Positions 44,736 to 56,400 of a DNA stretch of 64,000 nucleotides are shown piece by piece (within the stretch, counting starts at the first letter, position 1; the number at the start of each line of letters is the position of its first letter). Made by a program: the position numbers and the translations under genes. The DNA is from Symbiodinium natans. Its lineage: Eukaryota; Sar; Dinophyceae; Suessiales; Symbiodiniaceae. The notes below the pieces were generated by a model that made no database searches, was not told the origin of the DNA, and was given only the letters and a program-made list of their open reading frames with translations. The DNA lies in contig CAJNDS010002551.1 in the NCBI GenBank assembly GCA_905221605.1, positions 200,001 through 264,000 on the forward strand, read 5' to 3'.

Positions 44736-46570
44736 TGTGGACATGACAAGTTGATGAGCAATCACATTTTCTTAAACGCGGGTTCAACTCGCGTGCATGC
44801 TGGAATGGTGAATGGCGATCACCCACTAGGGCCCTAGCAGGTTCGCAATTGCCTCTTCGAAAGCAACCTTGCGCGGCACACAATGCAAGTCAGCTCCGCC
44901 TCTTCGCAGTGCCCGAAACTCCCGAAGCTTGGTCTCAGCATCCGCAAACGAGCCAGTTCTGAAGCTCAGACGCATGTTTGTGTGTTTTCGGCCGGCGGAG
45001 ACCATCCTTCCATATCCTTCCTGCTACTGCTGATGCAGGTGCTTCTGACTGCAATCGAGGTGACGGATGGGAGTTCAGGCTTGCGCTTAGAGCTGACATC
45101 CGGTTTGTCACTGGCCCTGGCCCCCTACGCGGAACAGGTCACCCTCTATGACTCTATAAGTCATACCAATAATTCGGCCAGACTTGCTTCCGAAGCCCAC
45201 TGCCACTGCGAAGTGTGCTGCAACCTTAGGCCTTAGGCCCGTTCGTTGCCCCATGCCAGCAAGTCATAACAGGCCTCAAACCTGACCCATCCTGACCCCT
45301 AATCTGCTAAGATGTGTATCCCCAAGGTTTAAGCCCTGGAGCCTGTGGTGCAGGTGGGCTGACTTCAGAACACATCCATACATCTGCTGCCCCAAGGCAG
45401 GGGGAGCTTTCAGTTGCTGACATGGCCGACACTTTTGACATCAGTCCGCAATATTTATTATCCTTGGGGAACCACATCAAAAACAAACCATTACTGTACT
45501 GATTCAACATCAGGCTGCGCGCCGCCATTCTGAATATTTGGGGGGGCAGCAGATTTGCCCGGAAGGTGGGGAACCGGATCCAGCTGGAGCATGCGGAATA
45601 TGTTGCTGTGCTTGGTCATGTTGTGCTTGTGCAGATGCTTTCTCCAGAGGCTGGAAGGTGGAAGAGCGCGGTCGCTGTCCGAGTTGAAGTACAGTGACAC
45701 TGCTGGGTAAGCAAGGGATGAGATCAGGTGAGGGTACCCTGGGTTTCTTAAAGTTGAGGCACCCGTTTCCTTCCGACATATGCAGCCTCACACTCCGAAG
45801 GTACCCTGATTTTTAAAGTAAATATCTTATTTGGAGGACCCGAAGCAAGCAAAAACTGAATTAAGACATTCTGGGAACTGGATTTCTCAAGAAGTTTGAG
45901 GCAGTTCCGAAGACCAAAATAAGAACAGGAGCCTCCATACCCAACATTCAAAAACCCTTCCTTCCCCAACCCATACCCATCATCATCATCATCATCATCA
46001 TCATCGACTGCGCTGAGTCCAAGTCAGAAGAGTCATACGCAACACAACCGAGCTATAGGCAGACGTAAGTTCAGCGCGGTCACTGTAGCCGGACCCTGCA
46101 TTCATCCTTTTTCTCGTTGCACTGAAGAAGCTGCCGGAAGGCATGGCAGGCACCATGGCATGATGGCAGTCAAGTCTCGACTCAGGCCATGGCCATTGCT
46201 GTCGAAAGCCGTGGACATGGGCCCATGGCTTGGACCACTGCTGCACACGAGTAGCACACGGCCTTTGTTCAGTTTCTGGGAGTATCATATCTGGGCTTAC
46301 TGGCTGAGGATTGTGGTGAGCATTGTGCCCACGAGCAGTGTAAACACAGTCCACGTCTCAGACTGTGCTATGGGGCACTGGAAGGCCTGTGGCACTTGTA
46401 ACATAGTTAGATGCGTCACTGGCTCAAGGTTTTCGCCCAGGTTCCTTAAGGACTTACAAGTGGGTCCCATCTACAGCGGCAAGTGTCTTCCAAGTAAGAC
46501 TGGAATTTCCAGAGGCTGCGCAGTGGCCACATGACAGTTACTGCCGCGTCTCGCCGCATCGGGATCTGAG
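44736..46570. other. No firmly supported gene
   Basis: A + frame at 44883-45233 has a hydrophobic patch and a plausible tail (IEVTDGSSGLRLELTSGLSL). Another piece at about 46262-46315 (LFSFWEYHIWAYWLRIV) meets a GTGAGC donor. Neither has a family. A CAT microsatellite is at 45978-46005. Confidence 0.3.
45978..46005 (+). repeat. (CAT)n microsatellite
   Basis: About nine CAT units between CCATACC and CGACTG. Confidence 0.95.
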
Positions 46571-46602
46571 ACATTGCGCTTGCGTGGCATCCGGTTGACG
46601 AC

Positions 46603-46796
46603 AAGACCGAGGAGTACAAGCGCGCCCCTCATGTCTGTTCGAACCCCGACATGTGAGACTTCTGCTAAAGTTACGGACTTGTGCTATTGGGGCGGAACTT
46701 GGCAGGTGTTGTCCAGAGATGCCTGCAGGGATCAGAGTCGACGAAAACTTTGAGAAGGTGGAAGAATCAGCGAAGAGCTTAGCTGCAGTGAATTAA
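46603..46796 (+). CDS. 3' end of an unknown gene
   Basis: About 46603-46650 reads DKTEEYKRAPHVCSNPDM. After a CTGCAG acceptor at about 46730 the terminal exon reads RVDENFEKVEESAKSLAAVN and stops with TAA. The last exon is convincing as a protein end. The two pieces are in different frames, with an intron implied between them. Family unknown. Confidence 0.4.
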
Positions 46797-46965
46797 ACCA
46801 TGATTGAGATCATGTAGGCCTAGCGGCAAAAGCCTGCTCCGCCGACCCCGAAACCGAGACCTTCTAAACCTTGGCAGGGGTTGAGGTCAGGTCTCGAAAG
46901 CTGCCCGAGTCCAAGTTTTTGAAGGGGGTCGGTCCGTAGGAGGCCATCCGGTCGGGACCCGATCG

Positions 46966-47041
46966 GCAGGCTTTGGAGCAGGGGCAGTGTCGGGCTGAGT
47001 ATGCTGAGGCCCATTCTGAACTGATCCTGCTATGGTCGCAG
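46966..47041 (+). CDS. Short coding-like exon
   Basis: The + frame reads QALEQGQCRAEYAEAHSELI and ends LLWSQ. Downstream the frame becomes Arg/Gly-rich and less protein-like. No family, and borders are not fixed. Confidence 0.25.
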
Positions 47042-47049
47042 ATTGGGGT

Positions 47050-48391
47050 AGTGCGAGGGAGGCCAACAACGGCAACAACGATGGCCAGAGGACAGCAAGG
47101 AGACGTCCACAGGGCGGAGCGGCGGAGCGGGGGACCCGCCACTGGGCGCCACATCCGGGCTGGTCGGCGGATTCTCCGCGGTACGGCACCTGAGATCCTT
47201 CAAGGCATACCCGATTCCCCAAACTCCCACGCAAGGTAGTTCGTGGTGACGCCGCTTTCTCTGAGATCGACAGCATGGGCTCCGCGTGGGTTGCGAGGCT
47301 GCGGCAAAGCATCACAAATGCACATCCCTGTTTTGACAGCGCCTTCCGCCGAGCCGTGTTGTTGAGACCCTTCAAGGCCGCTTGACCTGTCCACAATGAC
47401 ACGGGCACAGGCTACAACCGTTGGAGGCATTTTGCACTGTGGCGGTTTTCACCTCCCACAAGCTTCTTACATAACATCTGCACTGCGGCACCATGCTTAC
47501 TGTCGGCACCGCCAGTCCTGATTGTCGGCTTGATCTCGATACTGTGCTGGCGCCGAGCATTCTTCCGGTTCAGGGTTTACCTTGCAAGCTTGCAGCGAAC
47601 CCACCACCTTGTGCCTCATTCGTGCAGTGCATGAGGTGCATCTGCGGCCGTAGTCAGAGAACCCACTCGAATGAGCACAAGGCGACCCTCTGGACTACCT
47701 TTTGCCAAGCGACAGCACTGGGTCATTGTTCCTGCCAAATGACTTCAGGACCACTGATGAGAGCCGAAGGTGTCAGAAGGAAACGACAGCCCGACAAAGC
47801 CATGCCCATGACCAGCAGCAGACATGAGGCGACATGAGCTGACACGGAGGTAGTACAGGTTGCAAATTGTATGCAAGAGTAGGAGAGCAGTAGGAGAGCA
47901 GGAAGGAGTCACGGAGGAGTACTTCGCAGCTGGCTTTTGGCTCTTCTATGGCCCCGTAGAGGGCCCCTAAGTGGGCCTTAGGTGTGAGGGTGGGCTCCGC
48001 TGAGCTGCTCTCCGAGCTGCCGCTAAGATGCACCCAGGACACTGTCAGTCTGAACGAGCCCCGATACTTATGGTGTGATCTTAAAGCATGTTTACAAAGT
48101 CTTCTTTAAGAATCAAAATTTTTGCATCAATGTTCTTAAATCCCTAAACAAGGATACAAAATGTCTTCACACCAAGCATTCGCAAGTCGCTGGTCGGCTT
48201 GGAGCCTCCCTGCATTTGCCCACGAGGCTCGGAGAGCCGCCAGGGATGTATTCAACACAGAACTACGAGCAGCCGTGATGCCGCCGGTGTTGACAGCAAC
48301 TTCCACTCAAGTCACGCAGTTGCGTGCACCTTTGCAAAGCGCAGGATTTGCGACCTGCACCAACTAGTTACAGTTACAGTACAGTTACGGT
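47050..48391. other. No firmly supported gene
   Basis: Contains open frames on both strands, one short protein-like piece near 47908-47970 (VTEEYFAAGFWLFYGPVEGP) and a 12-bp tandem duplication (GTAGGAGAGCA) at 47879-47902. A short frame at 48161-48364 may be 5' sequence of the next gene. Confidence 0.3.
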
Positions 48392-48835
48392 ATGTCAAGT
48401 CAACATTATATTGACGTTGCCAGGCAGACGCAACCTGCTGGGCCGCCATATGCAAGTTATGGCTACCAGGGTAACTATCAGGGCAACTACCAAGGGCCTT
48501 ATCAAGGTGCGTATCAAGGTCCTCCAGCAGGGGCCCCAGTAGCCTTTGGCACAAGAAGCGAAGAAAGCATGTAAGTATCAAAGAGTGGCCGCAGAATCAC
48601 CTGAGAGTGAAGAGCTGCAGGCTGGACACCCTCAGGGCCCTTACGGCGGGTATGGGCAAGTAGGCTGGAAGATGCTGGAAGCCGGTCCGTGAGTCCAGTC
48701 TCGGATGTTGAATTCCTCGATTCCTCGATCTTTGCAGGCAACATGCCCCCACATGCAGGAGGTCAGCCCCAAGCGGCCCAGCCGCCGCAGAAAGGTGCCC
48801 TTGGCTTCGCCATGAACCCCGACTGGTGCACCTAG
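48392..48835 (+). CDS. Small Gly/Tyr/Gln/Pro-rich repeat protein
   Basis: ATG at 48392 opens MSSQHYIDVARQTQPAGPPY, then five tandem Y-Q-G-x units (NYQGNYQGPYQGAYQGPP). A second exon (about 48621-48663) reads AGHPQGPYGGYGQ and a third (48738-48835) reads MPPHAGGQPQAAQPPQKGAL and MNPDWCT before TAG. Intron 48664-48737 fits as GC-AG, with the donor context TAG|GC. The first intron is unresolved: plain GT-AG from 48571 breaks the frame unless the acceptor is at 48607, leaving a 37-nt intron. The same composition in all three pieces supports one gene of about 100-110 residues. It resembles low-complexity, condensate-prone or vesicle-associated proteins; function unknown. Confidence 0.65.
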
Positions 48836-50038
48836 CCGCGCTTGCCTATGCTATCGCTCATGCCCCCACTAATTTGGCTTAACTTTGCCGGGAGTCGCTG
48901 CGACTCCTGCCAGGAGCCAGTACTTCTTTGCCGCGTCGTGCTCAATAATGCTGAAGACTTAGCCTGTCAGCTCTCGTCTCCTGGCAGCCATTAGCGGCCA
49001 TCCACTCGAATTCGCGACTCAGGCTTGGAGCCTTCATTGGCGGACTCTGCCTTTTCTTTTCTTTCGAGCCCTTGCCCTTATTGCCCTTATGATATCGCTT
49101 GGAGGGAACCTTGTGCCACTTCTGGCTGAGGCTAGTTGACTTTCTGGAAACCTGCTACATCATGCTTTTTGGGGGTCAGCCTGGCAAATCTTCTTGCTTT
49201 CCTTGCTGCGGTTTTCTATCGTGACAGCTGGGCCAGGCGTCCTTGCCTTGATGGACACCCCATGCTTCAAAACCATGAAGACAGCAACTTGCTCTGCATG
49301 TCGAGCTGAGGCAGCTGAGGTGTTTCGGAAATATTTGCGCATGAGACCAATGTCGATCAGGTCAAGGATCATCGGGAGTACTTTTCCAAGTACATCGGCA
49401 TCCTGACTCGAGTGACAGGCGAAATGCTTGCGCATGCTTGCACATAGATCGCATAGGTGTGTGGAGCACATGGAGCAGCCCACACCCGATTCGACTCCCC
49501 ACCTGGTGCGGTCATTGGAAGGCAAGGGCATCGCATTCCTTTTCCTGGGCTGCTCGCTGTTCTCCACCATGTGGGACAATCTGGACTACCCCCCAGTGCC
49601 AATCAGAGTCTGCTCCGGTAGGGTTTGAATCGAGGATTGAATACTTCAGTGGCTTGAGACTGTGAGAGGAGAGCACCTTCATGAAGTTCCTGGCTTTTGT
49701 CCTGTGTGTTCTACCAATGCTCGTTGGCGCCTGACACCCAGGAATACTCTCTAATCAACCGACTGTGAAGCGGATAGGTGCAAGAATATACAGAGCTACT
49801 GCACTTACGTGTAATTGCTATATAGAAGCTGCTGTCATCTGAGCCTTTCAGAGCCAAGATTGCGGCATTGGTCATCGGCTTCATCAAGAGCCAGAAGCTC
49901 AACAAAGCTCGCGAAGCCTTAGCGAGCCAGGCCCGAAACCAACAGTTTTCTACAGTTTTCTGCACAAATTGGCAAGAATTTGCAAATATCCATAAGGACT
50001 CAATCAGAAGGTGAAGTCGCACAGTAGATTCAGCAGAG
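48836..50038. other. 3' flank and unassigned sequence
   Basis: Begins with the presumed 3' untranslated region of the Gly/Tyr/Gln-rich gene. A frame on the minus strand (49160-49579; VLGKVLPMILDLIDIGLMRK) and an overlapping + frame are both open; neither is convincing. A direct repeat (CAGTTTTCTA) lies at 49944-49970. Confidence 0.3.
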
Positions 50039-50640
50039 TTACGTCTACTGGATCATGAAAACTGTGCGCACCCCCTGTTGCTGCGCCAGATAACTGACAG
50101 CATCGGCACGCTGTACGACCAGTACGCTAGAACATATCCAGGGCTGCACGTGGCCAGCTCAGTGGGGCTCAGTGATCCTCCGAGAGAGGAGAAGCCTTCC
50201 GAATCGGATCAATCTTGTGATCTTTGGTGCCAAAGGGTGGTCTGACCATGGTGGAGTTTGGTGACCTGACCGACAAGCTTGCAGGCTTCAAGTGGGAAGG
50301 CCAGCATAGCTTCGGGGATCGCAAGCGATTCGGAGCCGAGCAGACATCCGCGTCTCCTGCTGTCAGATACCGACCTCAAGCTGATCTTTAATGCTCTTGT
50401 CAGCAATCCTGCCTGGAGGGCAAATCCTACAGGTGCACCTAAGGGTGATTCTAAGGGTGATTCTGAGGTGATTCCATATCGATTTTGGGGCATTGCACTT
50501 GCACTCCAGTCAGAAGACATCAGAAGACTGTTCGCAGGTTTTGGTTCGCACGGTCAGCAGACGGTCGATTTCGCCAGGATCCCTCGCGAGGACATCAGGG
50601 ATCATGGGGTTGGAATGTTACAACGTTACACCTTGTAAGC
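50039..50640 (+). CDS. Unknown protein with EF-hand-like segment
   Basis: After a CAGCAGAG acceptor, 50039 to about 50219 reads LRLLDHENCAHPLLLRQITD, then IGTLYDQYARTYPGLHVASS and an acidic linker (PREEKPSESDQSCD). A frame at about 50290-50460 reads DTDLKLIFNALVSNPAW, and at about 50470-50580 ALALQSEDIRRLFAGFGSHG followed by QQTVDFARI. The last has the helix-loop-helix shape of an EF-hand, but the loop lacks the usual acidic ligands, so calcium binding is unlikely from this copy alone. Exon borders inside are not settled. The first exon is strongly protein-like. Confidence 0.45.
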
Positions 50641-51225
50641 CAAGCGAAGTGTCACTTGACGGTTGAGCGACACTTTGATGTCACGCTGTCATGCGAAGGA
50701 TTTGCTTGGCTGGGTGAGAGGTGGTATAGTACCGTCCCTAGTCAGGCCAAGATATGAGTCGACAGGTATTTGTTGAATCTGCGAACCATCTCCCCCGTGC
50801 ATCCCATGCGCCCATGCCCCAGCTCTGAGATTCCAAGGTGTGGCTGTGATGCAAGCAGCCCCGGCCTCTCATGCCGCTGCGGCGATGCAAGTAAACCGTC
50901 TTAAGTCCATTACTAGTAGAGGCTAAGGCGCCTAAGCCCTAAGCCTTCAGGTGACCCTGCAACTACAAGAAACATAGAAACAAAATGAGCCAAAAGTGCC
51001 GTTGACGAAGTGGCAGGAGCTGCATGCAACAATTAAAGTTGGAAATGCAGGCGAGTCGTCCACTGTACGCCTTTTGGCTAATTCGAGCAGGCTTGCTCCA
51101 ATCGAAACTGAACGCTGCACAATAGCATGTCAGTAGTCGGTCTCTGAGCAGAATAAGAGCAAGCCTTTGTGGTGATCGTCAGCATGTGCTTGACCCAAAG
51201 AGGATGTGGGATCTACTCGCACCGC

Positions 51226-51428
51226 CATACTGTTAATGATGCTGTTGAAAGTGCCCTGCCTCAGCTTGAAACACTTGATGGCTATGGACACGTGGGCAGG
51301 GCGAGCTTGATCTTGAGCCGTGAGAATGTTCACGGATGCTTCTTGGAAATTTGGGACAACGCTGTCCCTCATCAAAGCCCTCGCGAGCGCACCATGCCAT
51401 TTGATGTTCAGCTTTTGTCAAGGCTTTG
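51226..51428 (+). CDS. Coding-like exon, unknown protein
   Basis: The + frame reads TVNDAVESALPQLETLDGYG, then GRASLILSRENVHGCFLEIW. It could continue the gene at 50.0-50.6 kb. No domain recognised, and no splice sites placed with confidence. Confidence 0.3.
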
Positions 51429-51719
51429 AGCTTTTCCCATGAGATTTGAGGTCAGATTCGGTTTTGGGAATCGTTCTCATGGTTCGATGTGTCGCTGCTC
51501 GTTGCCGGCCCCAGCTTTCGTACCCACCATCCTAAACAAACACAAGCATCGGCCGCAACCAAGCAGGGGCCCAGGAGCCAAAGTAGCTAAAGGCGCATTG
51601 TGAGACTCATCAAACTTGGACACTTTCATGGCTTCGAGCCCCCTGACATAGCTAGAACCACAGGCTCAGTAGAGTTTTGCCTTCGTTTTGCTGCTGCCGA
51701 CATGACAGTGCCATGGAGC

Positions 51720-51908
51720 TGAGCCCTCAGTCTGAGCCTGCTTGCGGGCATCACCTGTAGCTCCCTGATAGCTCCTGAAGCTGGAGCTAAAGACGCTGCT
51801 GACGAGGTCTGTAGCAGCAAGACGATGGGAATCATTCTGGCAAAGCGGGAAGAGGCCATGGGGGCCATGGGAGGTTTCTGGTTGTCTGCAGTCCTTGAGA
51901 CAGCCTAG
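51720..51908 (+). CDS. Coding-like exon with N-terminal hydrophobic segment
   Basis: A frame without a canonical start reads ALSLSLLAGITCSSLIAPEA, then AADEVCSSKTMGIILAKREE and MGAMGGFWLSAVLETA before TAG at 51908. The first part resembles a signal peptide or a thylakoid-type hydrophobic segment followed by Ala. No family recognised. Confidence 0.35.
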
Positions 51909-52038
51909 ATGCATCCTTCAGTGCCGCAGGAGAGAATTTCTTTCAACCAAACCCGAGCACGTTTTGGCCTGAGATGCACGAGGATGTTGATGCGAAGGGG
52001 CAGATTGCCTTCACTGCAGTGCTTGGACTTGGGTTAAG

Positions 52039-52640
52039 CAAAAGATGCCGGCAGGTGCATCCGCCTACCTTGAGAAATGTCGGCCAGACTACATTGAGGC
52101 CAAGCGCGCCGCTTTTCACAGTGGCAGGTCTCATGTACAATGCTAAACAGGATGATGTCTTGCTGGGGCTAGCCCCTGACGAAGAGGAGAGCATGTTGTG
52201 TGACTGTCAGCATCATGTGATCAAAGTCGTGAGCGAGAGACAAAACATGCTGTCACTTTCCCCTGCTATTCCATATACCTTAATGTATGCGAGCAGCCAT
52301 GAACTTGGTGCCTTTCGAGTTCTCACGAAATCGCATGGCACAGCCTTCGCTTCGCAGGACGGCAACCAGAAGGACGAAGACGAGGAAGAAGAGAACCAGG
52401 CATGGTGCAGTATGATTGCGCACTGAAACAAAGCCTCGTCAGTGAATGATGGAAATGCGTATCAGTCACCATGACATCCCAACTTCAGCGCATTTGGGAT
52501 CGAATCCCGAAGAATTCGATAATACGTTGTGGTTGGCATGCTGCCTTGTCTCAGGAGCCTGAAGTCGAGGAGGAGGAGGACGAGGAGGATGAGGATAAAG
52601 AAGAGGAGGCTAAATTCTGTTCGGTCGGATGTGATATGTG
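52039..52640 (+). CDS. Coding-like exons, including an acidic tract
   Basis: After a TTAAG acceptor, 52039 to about 52131 reads KMPAGASAYLEKCRPDYIEA then KRAAFHSGR. In another frame, 52155-52205 gives DDVLLGLAPDEEESMLCDC. Later 52380-52410 and 52560-52610 encode Glu/Asp runs (EVEEEEDEEDEDKEEEAKF). Acidic runs are common in nuclear and chaperone-type proteins, but no domain anchors the call. Grouping is by proximity only. Confidence 0.3.
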
Positions 52641-53439
52641 GCAGGTACCCCCTCGAGACTCGATACGTTTGTGCTGACATCTTGCAAGGATGAACGAAAA
52701 TTGATGGCCGAAGCTAGTTCGAGGCTCGAAGTTGCGGACTCTTCGTGGTTATAGAGTCTGCCAATGCGTCCGTCATGAGTAATTTTCGCTTGCTACTTGC
52801 TACCTCGTCCTTGGGCTTGCACCTTGCACCACTGCAGGGCCAAGGAGCGAGTCCAGGCTGAGCTGAAAAAGTTCCGGCAGGCTGCCATCAAAGGCCCAAC
52901 TCGCCTTGTGCGCAGAAGTGGTCTGCCTAGTGGTCTGCCTCCTGGTACCTGTTGCATGTGTTCGCATGTGCTTTTCTCTCCGACGCTGTCGGCGCAGGCA
53001 ACCGATGGGCACTGATGAAAATGACTCGTTCACCGCATTATCCTCAGTGCAGAGAGCTCTGTTACTGTAGTAGTTGCTCTTGTCAACCTGTGCACCTAAG
53101 GCACTTGGCCATCGATTCGCCTGACCAACATGGCCCAGAGCTCTGATTTCGGAGCCGCTGAGAGCTTGCCAGAGTTTTTGCCGAATGCTTCTTTTTGCGG
53201 CCAGGCCGAACAGCGTTGCATTTGGCAGCGGAGCATGGCCAGAATCGAGCAGCTCTGTCCCAAGTCAAACACGCAACATCTCCTTGTGGCCTCTGCAGAA
53301 TTTAGAATGCAGCTGCAGAATGTGAGAAAAAGAAGCTGGGTCAGGTGGAGATACTGCTTGGAGCGCGCGCACGTCATGCGCGGACCCTAGCATTGCAAAT
53401 GGTTTGGGACGCATGGCAATTTGGCTATATCTGGCTAAG

Positions 53440-56400
53440 GACATCAAGACGAAAATGGGCTGGACTCCGCTGCACGTGTCAGCCTTCCATGGGCAGGTCA
53501 CGCGGCACACGTTTAAAGCATCTCGGTGTTTTCTGCATTCTTCAATAATGTTCAAACATCATTTTCAACTACAGGTTCATTGCTTGCAGGATATACAGTT
53601 GAAACCACAGTCCGATCAGTCGAGGATTCAATGCTGCGCCCAGTCAGGGACGCATCTGAGAAGCATGAAACCCCAGCCGACATTCGGAGCGACGGAAGCA
53701 GCTCCACCCGAAGCATGCAAAGCTCCCACGGTATCACGACCAGCACGCATCGCTCGTGAGTGAGTGACTGAGGAGTGACTGCCAACTGGGTGGCTAGTTG
53801 GTAGCCATTTCCCTCCTGCCTTCTCAGGGGGCTCCGATACGTCATTGCCCCTTCCGCGGTTGGAGTTCAGGCTGGCCGCGCGCCCCGGTTCCGAAAACGT
53901 CATCACCCGAGGCATAAAGGGAAAAGGAGGGGCTCCTCGGGCTCCACTCACTTCACACAACACAGATGTCAAAAGCAGGGGCCGCCGTCCCCCGCACAAG
54001 GCAGCCCCCCCAGTGAGGGGAAGCACGCATCATCACCGCCACGAGGCCTGAATTAAGACCACGACCACGACAACAGCAGGATTGAATAGCTCAGCAGGCG
54101 AAACTCCAAATGCCATGTCGAGTGTGTTCAGATGTGTGCAGTACTCGTGCACTGCGCTCATCACGGTGGCCAGCACAGTGCCAGTTTGTATCTCCTCTGT
54201 CTCCTCTTTTTGCTCCCAGCACAGGAGTGGTTGCAGTTTCTGTGGACAGTTTGCCCCTCTTTGCCAAGGTTGCTTGCATCAACCTCCTGCTGCAATCCAC
54301 AGCCGATGTCAATTGCAAGGAGAAGTGATAGACTCTGATGGACTGAAAAGCACTTGATCACACGATTTTTGAGCTCCGTTGTGGCTTGGCGCGCCGGGGG
54401 GGACGGGCTTCGCCGTGCAAAGTTTGTCAATCGCTATGATGTGACCTCAAGGAGAAACATGGCTGCACTCCACTTATGTTTGCAGCTTCCTCGCCGAAGC
54501 CACCAGCTCAGGTGATTTGCAAGAGATCTTTAATGGCTTGTAGGTTTGTTTTTCCTTACAGTAGCAGCCGGTGGATCTAAAACTCTCTTAGCCAGCTCTC
54601 TCCGCCTGTTGAATCCGTACAAGGTTATACTTGGTGGACCTGGTATCCAAGAAGGATCGCGCACGTCGGCTGAAAGCGCGCTGGACCCCCTGGCTCTTCA
54701 CAGCATCCCAGCATCTTGGGAGTCCCACAGTCTTCGCAGTCTTGAAGAGGGCGATTCCCCCCCCCGTTCTCGGATTTTAACGCGAATGCTGAGGCCAGGA
54801 TGCTGACAAGAAACGGAGGGAGCAAGAGGAGGACAGGATGGATCTAGACTTGGCCAGCCCGACACCTACAAGTGGAGAGCGTGGTACTTGTAGTGTTTAA
54901 TAACCTCCTTACTGCCCCAAAGCAAGAACACCAGGTGCTAGCAGGGAGAAGGGGGCAGGAAGCATTTCCACCACGGCACCGAATGTTGCGGGGAGCTGAG
55001 TTTTTCTAAGCATGCTGCATGCTGCCTGGACTGGATGTAGCCTCGGAGGTGTGGAAGTTCTACCAGAGTCGTATCGAGCTTCTGGTCTTGAATGCCCTGT
55101 TGTCCTCGCCAAAGATCAAGGTGGGCTAGTGCTGAGCTTGCTAAGAGCTTGAAAGCAATGACAGAGTTGATCCCGTCTATAGACAAGGTCGATGCCTATG
55201 ACAACAAGCGACGGACAGCTTTACTTTATGCGGCCCGGTTCGGCAGAACTTACGCAGTCAGCCGTCTACTGGATGCAAAAGCCAGTTTGGGATTCGCTGA
55301 CCGAGCCAGGGCCTTGGCTTTTGTCCACAGTTGCATATGGACGTTTGAATTTGTCACTATTCGTTGTGGATGGAAGTAAGTGCACACAATTCAGCCAATC
55401 TCAGAAAATGACGAGCACAATCACTACAAACTTCGTGAGCACGGCTCCAATCACCGCATATCTTGACTGCTTGCTTTGCATGCTGCACCGGCACGATCCT
55501 CCAGACGGCAGTTGCTTGGGGACTCCAAATTGCACGACCCTCTGCAACCGGTGACACCGGAGCATGGTGAGCCGACCTGTGCAACGCTCCCTTCTCGAGG
55601 CTCACACGACAGCGACAATGCTATGAGCACAGTCTGCATCCTCTAATGGCCCCGATGAACAAAACATACAGAGCTTTCTACCGCAGACCAACGCGTGCTT
55701 GGTCTCAGGCCTCCCATCTCAGAGCCCGGAAGCTCTCCAGTAGCCCGCTGTATCCAGCGCTGGTTTGGGGAATGTGGAGGGGCTTACTTGGCTAATGAGG
55801 CAGAAGGCGTCATCCCAAGTGGAGACATACGTCACCTACATCTAAGAACATGCAACAAGTTACACGTAGTCGTAAAGTGTCGAAACGTGGTTCATAGAGA
55901 GTCTTTTGGACAACTTGTGAGTTGTGCGCCCACTTCCCCTTATCCATCCCTTCCATTTCATGCAGATTCTCGTTGCTACTGCTGCACGTGACTTCATCTG
56001 AGGAGGGCCAAGTACCTCTTTTTGCCGCAGCCTGCAACGAGCACTTGGACACCGTAGACCTGTTGCTTCGTGCCGGATCCAACATCAACGCCACAGACCA
56101 GCCGCTGCCTTTGGGTCACTTTGCAGACTTTTCAGATGGTTCATGCTTCAACTCATTACAGCATTACAGGTATTTTCGGACTCCTCTGCACGGAGCTCTG
56201 GAAGAGGGCGACGAGAGCATGGCGAACTTGCTTCTCAAAGCTGGTGCCAGTGCCAGCCTTACCTTGCTCGCGACCTTGCTTGCGAGCTTAGGTACCCATT
56301 GCATGAATCATTTGGTGGCATGTCGTCAGTCAAGAACCCAGCACCTGCAGGTGTGAATGCCTATGACTGTGAGGGTCGAACTCCTATCATGCTGGCGATG

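Noticed and set aside
44273-44883. Long Arg/Glu-rich minus-strand frames
   Set aside because: They come from the CT microsatellites.
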